From the NCBI GenBank assembly GCA_037976565.1, contig CP137684.1:25099010-25163009 (forward strand): a DNA stretch of 64,000 bases, in the 5' to 3' direction. Positions 34,914 to 47,391 of this stretch are shown here, piece after piece (the first letter of the stretch is position 1; each line of letters opens with the position of its first letter). This stretch comes from Mesocentrotus franciscanus. Its lineage: Eukaryota > Echinodermata > Echinoidea > Camarodonta > Strongylocentrotidae. The position numbers were made by a program, and so were the translations under genes. A model generated the notes under the pieces. That model was not told where the DNA came from, did no database searches, and worked only from the letters and a program-made list of their open reading frames with translations.

Positions 34914-37900
34914 CTGTCAGATAAACATACTCATTCCTTTCATCTCTTCGCTCTATCTTTTAATAGAATTCAAGGCTGAAATTTCTGATCCATGTTTATT
35001 TCACATCATTGGTAATGTCATGTGACCAGGTCATGTGACCATCATTTTGCTCCATCAGCAACATTCCATGTGTTCACTACTCTCTATCATCATGTGTCTA
35101 TTGCATCTACCGGTACATGTTGTATATCATAAATCTATCAAATACATTCTCTACTCAAGTATATGTATCATGGATTTGTGACTAATATTAATCCTGTTTA
35201 ATATCTCTTTGTTTTCTCTTTCTTTATTTATTTGTTGTTGTTGTTGTTGTTGTATGTAAGTGTGTGTGTGTGGGGGTGTAGCAAGCTATTTAAATATTCC
35301 ACAAGCTAATAAATATATATATGATATGATGTTTGTGAGGATAGAGATTGGGACCACAGGGTTTACAAATTTTAAACAAGCAAAGTCAAGATTGATTCGA
35401 GTACAAGAACAGCAGAGTGAGTAGCCATTCATTGAAACTCTCTTTGCTTTCATTAACATGGACATACAGATTTCTATGTCATCCTAAAGTTAAACTGACC
35501 TTTATAAACCTACTGTCAAGTTTTAATTGTTATACATTTTAATTTGAGGAGAGCTCCAAATCCCTATCGTAAACTTTGATTTAGAAATGTTTCAAAAGCC
35601 AAGGGAGTCAAATTTTTGTTGCCTTTTCGGCTTTTTTCGTCCTTAAACAGTCACCAATTTTTCCACTCTTACATAGTTTTAAAATATAAAAATTTAAAAT
35701 CAATAAGCCAATGTAAATGCAAATGACTAAATTCAATAAAATTTTGCATTTTTTAGTAAACATAGTGATTATCAAATTACATTGTAACAATGCATTGCCA
35801 ATTGAAAGACTTTTATGATTATTTATTACAAAGGAACGGCACAATGTACTGCAGGAGAAGTGTCGTAGTCGAGTGTTTTAAGCACTTGACTTGAAATTCA
35901 AAGGACGTGGGTTTGATCCCGACACGGCACTAATGTCCTTTAGCAAGGCATTAATCTACATTTGCCACTCAATACCCAAGAGAGAAATGGGGACCGGTAG
36001 GATGACAAAAGCATTTGTGTTAGTAATTGCCTATGCCCTCACGATGACCATATGGTAGGAATACATTGAGCGTGAATGAATCAGATGACCGGTGTGATAA
36101 TATCTGTTAAGCGCTTAGAGACTAAGACAATCCCCAAAACATGTCTGAAAGGAGACACCAAACTGCTATGGTTTAGGGAGATAATCTATCTTGGAAGCAA
36201 AGTACAACCATAGCCCTGTAAAGGCTTCCTTGTCCCATATATGTGACCTGTCAGCTGAAAACCACCATAAGTACCCTGAATTCATTTGGTCAATTGCTTG
36301 TAATATTTCTGAAGCAAGAAATTCCAATGTGGAATGGAATGGAATGATCTAGAAGAATTTGATTCATTATCATGTAAAGAGCATTCAATAACTTTGATTA
36401 TTATCAGAGAAATGAAATTCATCCCAATTTACTCTGTTTTAGTGGACATGTAAATCTCTTGGTTTTGAGCTACCTGCTCACTTACTGAATTTGTGTCTTT
36501 CTGCAGACCTAATTTTACATGATTGCTGTTTGCTGATTGGTTTAACCTGACTGCTAAGAAAGCATGTGTATGCTTGTAAGTAAGGAACCAGGGGCCAGAC
36601 GGCTTAAAGTCCTCTCTGAGGGACTTGGTAATGAGGATTAATGCCTTATCAAAGGACAAAAGCACATCGACTTGGTTTTGAATGCAGGACCTCCCGGTTA
36701 CGAAACCACTGCTCTACCACTGAGCTATAGCACCTCCTCCTCCGCAATGCATTTTCAAACATAGCTGGTCTAGCCAAAACTTATGATAACCAGTCAGATT
36801 ATTCTCTATTAGATTTCAATCTCATCAAGTATTATCTTCAATAATATTAACCAGTCTGCAACTTTGCCTTGAAATGGATGAGGGATATAAACACAATATA
36901 ACAATAGAGGGCGACAATCAGGATAAAAAATAAACAGAAGGGGGCAGCAGATAAGCTAAAGAGGAATTAAAGCGGTATTTCTCAAACATGCATTTTTCTA
37001 AACAAGCTTCACAAATATGTTTGATTGGCCTAAGCAACTACATGTATTTTCATCTTTTTGCATAAGAAACATGGAATGTACATTTATATAGAGCAGGATT
37101 GGATGGACATATTTTCTCTTTACTTTGATTAATTATCTTTTAAATTTTGCCATGTTAGACAAATACTATGTACAGTATGTGGTGTACATGTATGCCACAA
37201 TTTGCTATTCTCTCCAATAATGATCAATATGCCAAACATTTGTGATGCTCAAATATTTGAACGAGACATAAATATATATCAGAAGCATAATTTAAACTGT
37301 CCAAGTCTTAAATTCTAAATTGTCATTTACAATTCACAAAGTTAGACTGTTTATTTTGTCATTGTAATTTTTAGGAGGTTGATATTGCAAATATATGGAG
37401 TTGTTATGTGTTGGTGCTTCATGTCCTATATATCATAGTCTAAGTCAATGTTTCAATTTACCCTTTTCATGCTTTCATGAATATCACATCACTTAGTTTT
37501 CCTCTTATCCAATAATACTCCATTCTGTTTGATAAATAAATGGCGATTCAAAACCATGAGGAACCTAACTTGCATTCAGCTATTTTCATAGATGTGCAAT
37601 CTCATTATCAAGTCGCTTTTGTTTTTGGTTCTGAAATCCTTCACTGCAATAAAGTTTGTTTTATGTGTGTTTATCTACTAGTACCTGTTTTTTTTTTGTT
37701 GATATTGTTGTTGTTGTTGAAAATCTATTATTTAGTTCAGTTGAAAATATATTTTGTTTTATGTTCCCAAGAGCTTTTATAAAAAGCATTTTCAACTGAA
37801 AAAGTGGAATTTCCATACAACCCGTCTATTCTTTCATTTGGAGCTTTCCAGACTTCCTTTATGTTGACTGAACTGATAAATTGGAATGAATGTAGATAGG

Positions 37901-40900
37901 TGATGGATCAATGAACGGGAAGCTATTATGTCCCTCATGCACTAGTTAATACACACTCTAAACTCTGCTCATGCAATGTTGCATCTGGAGACGAAACAAG
38001 AAAATAAATCAAACTGTGGTTCTATTAACAAACATAAACACAAGCGGTTATCAATGGATCAGAAAACTCAGCCAAAAACTCTATAATAATAATCAGTGTT
38101 ATTCTTGTTATCAAAATCACTGAAAATAAAATACATCTGGTGGGGGTAAATAATTCATTTCAAAATAAATAACGTCAAATCAAAGTTCATTATGAATAAA
38201 GGTCAAATAAGGTATGAAAAATAAACAAGTTCATAAAAAAAATGAGTAATGTGATATAAATGTACATTTCTTATAGATTTGTATAATTAAAAATGCTATT
38301 AGAATGATAATATCAGAGGGTTATTTGAGGGTTATTTAAGGGTTATCAGCTCTTTCAACAATATAATATGATGATGAAGAATTAATTACATACTTCAAAT
38401 ATTACCTATTTATTTCATTATTTTCAATTGTAGCGATTCAAATGAGTTCTTTCACTAGCATCTGACACAGAATCAAATCACACTCTCAATAGCAGAGATT
38501 GTCTAACATATGAACAGTTGTATAATACAAGTTCTGTGGTCTTTATCCGACACTTTATACCAAATATCTAACTTAATCCCTAGATCATAATGATCAGTCC
38601 CTGTATTCATAAAATCAACCAACCATTTACTAACCATAATATTTTCTTAGATCATGATTTTCTGCTAGTTCTCTCTCCACAGCTAAATCTCCTATTCTTT
38701 TCCTAGTCTTCTATCATTTGTCATTACCTTCACCCAATCTGACCACTCATCTAAACTATTGTTTTTAAACTGAAATTCATTACCTCTTCTAATCTTCTCT
38801 CCGTCCCAACAGTCAGTAGGTTGTTGAACTCCTGTTCTAGCGTGCTTCTTGCCTGTGTGTTCTGCGTTGGAATCTGTAGCGCCAAAGCAAGGGCACTGAC
38901 ATCGTATGTCTCATCAAGAGCGACGATGGCTCCATGAACGCCGCTTTCTTTGAGGTTTTGGGCAAATTCTTTGAGTCCAATAGAACACACCCACTTTAAA
39001 ACTCTCTCATTGCTCCATACTAATGCATCTGAAAAAACAAACACAAGAATACATTTAAAATAGCTTTTCATAATCTGTTGTTGTTCCATACAAAAACATC
39101 TGAAAAACAAATGCATGAATACATTCAAATAACCTTTCATAGTCTGATTGTATTAATACATTCAAATAAACTTTCATAGTCTGATTGTATGAATACATTC
39201 AAATAACCTTTCATAGTCTGATTGTATGAATACATTCAAATACCGGTAACCTTTCATAGTCTGATTGCATGAATACATTCAAATAACCTTTCATAATCTG
39301 ATTGCATGAATACATTCAAATAACCTTTCATACTTTAATTTCACGACATACTATGACTAAAAAAGGGATCACATAGAAAACTATCAAAACAAAAAACAAA
39401 TAGCAATATTCTACCTGCAGACAAATGATCAACTTTCATTAGCTAGTTTGTACACTGTCACTAAAACCTCAAATGATTGTACAATGCAAAGGGAATAAAA
39501 TTCTGCTTATCAGGAATACATGCATAGGGTGTATCTAAGGGTACCTGGTACATACATAGACTAGGGGATTCCCCTATCATACTAACCTTTGACCTCTAAT
39601 GCACTCTCTTCTCTCCTCCTCTCTAACTCTTTCCTATCATAGTTGACTTTTTTGAGACACAGTATACCGTACTGGAAGCTATTCCTGTTTGAAAAGAGAT
39701 TTATAAGTAGAGTTGGTTACTATCACTTGTACAATCTCTGACTTCATATAAAAACTGACTCAGATGGACCTCAGCTCAAAACTGTTTCATGTCTTTCAGA
39801 TGGTGATGTTAAAGGTTGGTTCCTGAACGTAAATAATCATATTTGACTGATACCCATTAATCATTTTGTCTTTACATACCGTTATAATTCACTAGGTTAC
39901 AGTGTATCTAATGTATCACTAGGGGCTACTAAAATCATATCACCCAAATCAAGCATACTGGGTTACATTCCATACCATCAAGTGTGAGAGGGGTGTTTAA
40001 CCTATAAAAAAAACTATTATCACTGATATATAAATATACATCCCTAACCATAAAATGATAAGTAGTTTATCCAAAATCACACTCTAAGGGTTCAAAATTA
40101 TGTACCCTGTTCACATTTTATTACCTGATTATTTTGTTAATATTACAACAGAAATTAAATTGAATTGAGCTTAAATACCATCAGGTGTTTCCTAGACATT
40201 CCAATTATCACTACCCCATGCATCATCACCCACCATGACAAATGGTATCATCCACATGACAAACATTCAGTACACCCTTAGACCATACCATTCATTGTGA
40301 GAAGGGTGTTTTACCTATGGAAGCTGTCAACCATTTTAAGTTGTCCTCTGAGATCCTTCTTGGTAAGATGATCTAACATACGAGCATCCACCAGGCATTC
40401 CATGAACACTGATCGGTATTGAGGTAAGCCGATGCTCGTCAGCCAGTCGTTTCCTATCCATTCATGGTTCATCTCACCAAAGGCTAGAGTCTGTTCAATT
40501 GGATGGGGAGGGGGTGGAGGTGGAGAAGGTGGGCGGGGCGGAGGAGGAGGGTCAGTGAGATTCTCATCAGACTGCTTGGCAGAATGTTTGTTTTTGTTTT
40601 TTGTTGGACAATAAAACAGAGAGAAGCAAGGTGCACAGTTAGTATACAAGAGGGCATGCAGCTAGCCTACCACCAACCAATATATACATATACATTCCCA
40701 TTCAGCAAGGTTTAAAATGCATTGGTAGATGTAATGTTTATTGAACAGTGGAAAATAGCAGACGATAAGTGCCTTCAATCGTCTCTGACCAAAGTAACAC
40801 AGTCAATGGTTCCTTATGTTACTTTAGTGTAGAGAAGACTGAATGCGTCCACTGTTTTCTATTCATTACATCCATCCTGTACATAAATACATCCAAAGAA

Positions 40901-43900
40901 TAAATACACCATACCATGCATTCATTAGCTTGGAGTTAAACATATGACAAAGAAATGGACATGCATATACACCAACATTTCCAGCTGGGGTCCCTTACTT
41001 TGTTTAGACTAGGGACTTTTTGATTTGCACGTTTACTAGTGGACTGCTACGTATGCGGTCATTTTTTAAGCAGGGTTGAGGAGGCATGCTGACTATTGTT
41101 CGTTACCTTTTCGATTTCACATGACGATGACGCTCGCTCAATGACGTCATGCATAATTATCAATAGCTTAAGATCCAACACCAAATTCGGTGCATGGGAC
41201 TGTACTTGATGATTATGCTGCAACAGATTGGCGATGCATAAATTAAATGTGTTCATTTTATGGCTTGTTCTGCAACAATTTTGATTTAAGGGAAATTACA
41301 GACAAGAGAATGTGTTGATTTAATAGAGAGCTTACGCTTCCACCACTCTTCGCTTTCAGAATTAGTTCAATTGAGTCTATTTTGTGACTTCAATGTGCTG
41401 TTTCGTAGCTACAAAATATTGCAGATTACGAACTATGGCAAAACAAGGGTGAACGCGTTCGAGAATTTTGCTACCAATGATGAGCTCGTCTATGTGCATG
41501 CGCACTGCTTCAAAAATGACCGCATACGTAGCAGTCCACAAGTGAACGTGCAAATCGAAAAGTCCCTAATATTAGATTTAGAAAGGGAATAGACTTATAG
41601 TATATATATGTATCTACAGGTTGTGACACAGTTTCCCAAAGCAGAATGAATTATTGGCTTTCTTTGGACACCATCCAACACAATAACTAAATATTAATAT
41701 GCTCAGCATTGTCTTGAACATTGTATTCTTAGTCAGCTCAGTGAGTGGAAATAAAATGAACAGATTTCACCAAGCAACATTAAACATTAGCTACAAACAA
41801 AGATTGTAACATAAAGCAAGGAAGGGATACAGCTGTACAATCCTCTATATGGGAAGCTTCAGCTTTACACAAAACAAAACATTTTCAACTCATATTTAGA
41901 AATACAAATATTATAAACAAATTCCACTTACATGTACAAATATCCCCCCCCCCCCTTTGCAATTCTATCAAATCTACCAATTTGAAAATTGTAAATGAAT
42001 TATAATTACTATCATTATTCATTCAAAACAAGCTTTTCTTTTTAACAGTAGATATCAGGAGATGATGAATAATCCTTCATTTAAGAAATGGAAGCATAAA
42101 ATTTAGTCGATACAATTTAGGTAATCAGGCAACTTTTCTTTTCACATGCATGTATAAATGATCAGAGTGAGACCCAATAAAAACATTCTATGTAATATCA
42201 AGCTATTTAAGGAGACCATTAAACTTGCAACAATAACACATTCACCATGCAACAAGGTATATAACATTCATGTGGGCTTCATTCTCATATGCAGGGATTA
42301 ATATTACATTGACTGAGCAGATATATACTCAATACATGTGCTATTAGTATGTTAGCTCCAATAGTCTTGTTTAAAGCCCCTCTAAAGAGTTGGGAGCCCC
42401 AAAAATTTGGCAAAATTTCACTAAAACTGTATCATAGTGTGAAAGAGGATGTCATTTAAGACACGTTTCTGCAAGGATTTTCAAAACAAATATGTTTGAA
42501 GTCGAATATTGATGAAAGAACACAAAATTTAGGTTTTCTGCGTACAGTACAATAGAAAACCCAAATTATGTATTCTTCTATCAATATTTGTCTTCAAACA
42601 CATTTGGGGGGGGGGGATCTTTGCAGAAGTGTGTCTTAAATGACATCCTCTTTCACAATATGATACAGTTTTAGTGACATTTTAGAGGCGCTTTAATACC
42701 ACATAGGACTGGTCAGTCATTTTTAAACAATTGTTTTAAATGCTTTGGTTGATATAAACAAAATTATAAACCACACACTGACAAAATGCATGTATACTCA
42801 TGTGGTTTGTTTATATCGGAATGCACTAATATTGAAATTCATTGCAATCATTTCTTTAAGAACTTTTTATGATTGCACAGAGTTAGCAAGGTCATATATG
42901 TGAAGAGAGATTTTTTTATCTCTTTTCCCTAGCCCAACCCTGAAACCACTCTACATACACATTGTCTAATTGAGTTATAGAAACAGAAAAACAGTAAATG
43001 CTATTCTTCCTGGCATCCATAATAGGTTGATGAATTATGAAACAGATACTGGTATCATGAAATGATGAACATAATTGCAAAATTATCTCCAATTTTTTTT
43101 TATACACCATGAATATTTGCAAATTTCGCACACCGGAGAAAGAGTAAGAACAGCTGTTTATTGGTTTGTAATAATGAAAGATATTATCATTTTTATTAGA
43201 TTTTACTCTATGATACTGATGAATTCAAAAAATAATAATAATAAAAAAATCAAAAAAATTAATATGAAATTAAGGACCTTGGCCAACATTGTGTATCATT
43301 GTATTCTATTACATACCATCTAATACTGTCCTCTATGTTCATATTCTACCCTTCAAGTAAGAATTTTCTTTTTCTTTTCATAACCGGTGTGTTGGCTCAG
43401 TCAGTAGAACGTCCATCTCACAACCGGGAGGTCGTGGGTTTGAACCCCGGCCGCGTCATACCAAAAGACATTAAAAGATGGGAGTTGCTGCTACCTTGTT
43501 TGGAGTTCAACAATAAGGGGATAGAGCAATGTCGATCTGGCGCTGCTCAGTGGCTGCCGGGCTCACGATCAATTGGGCAAAAAGAATTTCCATTTTTGGT
43601 TTAACTGAATAAAATTTGGAGATTATTATTATAAGATTATTATTTATTATTAAGTCAAGAAACCTAATCATACATGTATTTCTTTAATCATTATGGAACA
43701 CTTTATCAGATACTTTCATGACAAGAAGCATTCAGGAGTTGTTAATGAAAGCAGTTATAGACTTTTGATGTATCCTGAAAGTTCAATTTTGTATTCAAGG
43801 TAATTCTATGATTTGGCAGCATGACAAATTTTCAAAATTTGGACCATTTGCAAGATTCAGGAGGTTTATTGTTTTCCACTTGAATTCAAATGACTGTTTT

Positions 43901-46900
43901 GTTCAAGTTGATCCCTTCACAAGTTTATTACTGTAATACAATAAAGTGGATGAAGTGGAGATTAAAGAAGTACATGTTGACTACCAGGTAAGCCTAAGGT
44001 TCCTTTCGTTAAGAACCAAGAGAAGACAGATACTCACCGTCCGTGATGTGGGCGGAGCTGATGGACTAGTCAGACTAACCATCTCTTGAATAGCTAGTCT
44101 TAATTTCAGTCTGTGTAATGGATTACTGATTCCAATCTCTCTCTGTATCTCCGTATCTGACAGAGCAGACATGATGGCACCACTTTTCACGTTAGCTCTA
44201 CAGGCTGCTACATACCAAGCAGGCATGCCAACCCATAGTTCTAACCAAGCTACTACTGTGGGACCGTTCCATAGTGCAAACGGGGTCCCTGCTCTTATTG
44301 CTTCAGCTAACAACTCATGCCTGCAGATGGAGACAAAAATTAGAATGAGCAAGACTTCATTTATTTGACTAGTTCACAGCTCAAGCATGGAGATAGTGTC
44401 AAATATCAGAATAAGAATTATTCAATACATTTGTCTTGCACACTGAATCTTTCTTTAAAACAAAATTATGTGTACAGTATCTTAGAAGGACTTTTGACAA
44501 ATATATATGGCTCGACTCAAAATATGTTTCATTGAAGAAAAAACATAATGTTTAAAAAAAAATAAGTGAGTTAGTAATATAAGTAGATCTTTCTCATATC
44601 TTGTACTCTCTTAAGAATCTGTTATTGTTATAATCAGAACTGAATGACTTAGGCCATATAACATAAATAACGTGTTTCTCGTCCAGATTTTTAAAAAAAA
44701 GGAGGAGGCAGGTCATTACTATTTACTATTTTGCAATTTTTTTCTAAGATGGCTGCCATGCTAATTATAGCTGGCCAAGCCTATTTATTCACAGATATTG
44801 TGCTATGTGAGTATACTGATGCAATGTATGACAACAAAAATGATTCTATCACTTTAGAAGCTATTTAAACAAATTGTATATCACAGGCTTTTTTTTCTGT
44901 GCTATTTTTCTTCTGATTAGTAAATAGTTCAAAAAAAGGAAGTGGCGGCCAAAAAGGAGGCGGGCAGGCACGAGAAACACTTCATTTTTGTTATTTGGCC
45001 GTAATTTTTTTTCTTTCTATCTTGCTCTCTCTCTCTCTTTAGAACCTGTTATTGTACAGTTATAATCAGAGCTAAATGACTTACTTCTTTTTCTTTCTTC
45101 TATCTTGCTCTCTCTGACCAGCGACTCCAAGAGTCATCGAATCTTGGGATGATGAATCATCTTGAAAATGAGCTGAGGAAGAAAAATATAATGATTAAAA
45201 TGCAAGCATTGATTCCAATCATTACCGGTACTTAGTCTACAGATCTGTGCATCAATTCATATCTTAAAATGTTATAAGAATACCTATTCAGCCAAATTCT
45301 ATTTTCAATCAGCAGAGAATATAGGACTACTCTTTTCCATAAGTTTGTACGTTACAATCCGAATCAGGGTGATATCTAGTCTATTACATTATGTCTCATT
45401 AATCAACGTTATACTTCTAAATCATATATATATGACAGTTCACTCTCTGAACCTCATCTTAATTAAATATTTAAAGAAAAGGGAATTTCAACAAAGAAAT
45501 TGTAAGAACATATTTGGCAAACAACTGACCCTGTGGATAAGTCTGCAAAAATGTACTTCCCCAAAATACATTTGTTAAATTCTTCTACCGTAAGAAATAA
45601 TAAGTGTTTTCAAATCACTGCAAACCCTTCCAAAATAAGATAAAATAAACAGATGAATAACATCATGCAGTCAAAATCTTTGCACAGGCAAAATGATTGC
45701 TACAGAAGCACACGATTTTAAACCCTGTTGAATGAAGTATGATTCTATCACATATTGCTATTTTCCTATTTTCCTATTTAATGTCCTCTCTTTGTCATGC
45801 TCTTATCAAATTAACTGTTTATCATAGATGAGTTCACCTGGCCTGGTTGATCTTAATACTGTGTAAATGTACTTTCATTGTATGAGATGTGAATAAAACC
45901 TTTACAAACAAACACTACCACTCTTCTATAAACATGAATGAAAAGGGGAAACAAATTATACAGAAATAAATGAAATACTTTCAACTGCAAACCAGGCACT
46001 CACTATCCATGACATGTATTAACTTCACAGACAATTTGTAAAATTACATCTAAAGGGATTTAAAAAATGATGATGTCTCAAAGGTCTATAGAAATTGTGT
46101 CTTTTACCAAAATAAACAAAAATATTTAATGGGTTGTATGAAGTGTAGTACAAGAGAGTGTGCTAATTATAGACATATTTTTTAGACCCAGGAAATATAA
46201 TAATGTTCATCCTAAGCTTGTCAAGTGTCCAAGCCAAGGACAATATGTGTAGTTAAAATATAATACAGTGGACTTGTATCAAATTATACGTAGGCTCCAT
46301 TTATGGTGTTTTAGGAAAATCTTATCAAATGAAATAACATAGTTATGTTAGCAAACTTAGTCAGGGAAACATACTAATTGATTTGTATGAACACAGTCAT
46401 GTTAGCAAACCTAGTCAGGGAAACGTTCTAATTGATTTGTATGAACACAGTCATGTTAGCAAACCTAGTCAGGGAGAAGTTCTAATTGATTTGTATGAAC
46501 ACAGTCATGTTAGCACACCTAGTCAGGGAAACGTTCTAATTGATTGGTATGAACACAGTCATGTTAGCAAACCTAGTCAGCGAAACTTTCTAATTGATTT
46601 GTATGAACATAGTCATGTTAGCAAACCTAGTCAGGGAAACGTTCTAATTAATTTGTATGAACACAGTCATGTTAGTAGATAAGGTGCAAGCTAGATATAC
46701 CTTTATAGAGATTCCATATAAGCAATGCTAATGAAAGATACGATAGGGTAAGGGGTTTGAAGGGAAAGGAAGAAAAGCAGTACTAATACCTTAATTTTAA
46801 GTGATGATAGAAGTCCAGATTACATTGTAAAAGAATGATCTTAGCTTTAAAACTATTTTGTCTAAACCCCTTCAGTGCGATGGGCTGTTCATTAATCTCT

Positions 46901-47221
46901 CCTGATGAATTATACTTGGTGTCACCAAACCACTGAGACAATCTACTCTAACGTTTCAGAGATCATTCATTTTGTTACATTTAGCAGACATGTTAAAGAG
47001 CTAGTGTTATCCAGTGCAACTATGAACTATGACTAATACATGTAATTATATGAGCTGTAACTACGGGTATTACCAAAAGATGATTAGTGCAGAGTGAAGG
47101 AAAGCAATGGAATTTATAACTTAGAGTGAGGAATAAAACGTGATCTGAAATCTTTCTATATTCATGAGAAATGTTAACTCATTACAACAACAACAACAAA
47201 TTTAAGATGATGGTGGTAATA

Positions 47222-47286
<65 letters not shown>

Positions 47287-47359
47287 GATGATAATGATGA
47301 TGATGATGTTGATGACGGTAGTGATGATGATGATGATGTTGATAATGATGATGGGAGTG

Positions 47360-47391
<32 letters not shown>

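Larger units (their letters stand above)
34914..38783 (-). other. liprin-alpha last intron
   Basis: 3.9 kb. Two tRNA-derived SINE copies lie at 35862-36175 and 36545-36745. (TTG)n and (GT)n runs occur at about 35233-35275 and another (TTG)n at 37698-37720. No further exon recognised. Confidence 0.7.
40491..44037 (-). other. liprin-alpha intron between SAM1 and SAM2
   Basis: 3.5 kb containing a 559-bp inverted-repeat element (41010-41568), a MITE-B copy (42371-42696) and a tRNA-derived SINE (43388-43650). Short frames here fall inside these repeats. Confidence 0.75.

Noticed and set aside
36660..36745. Possible functional tRNA gene with a near-perfect A box
   Set aside because: The 3' half does not close an acceptor stem and runs into a SINE body, so it is a SINE head and not a tRNA gene.
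46383..46682. 99-codon frame with a perfect 18-residue repeat ([18 protein letters not shown])
   Set aside because: It is the translation of an intronic 54-bp repeat on the strand opposite liprin-alpha, with no splice or promoter context. The frame stays open only because 54 is divisible by three.
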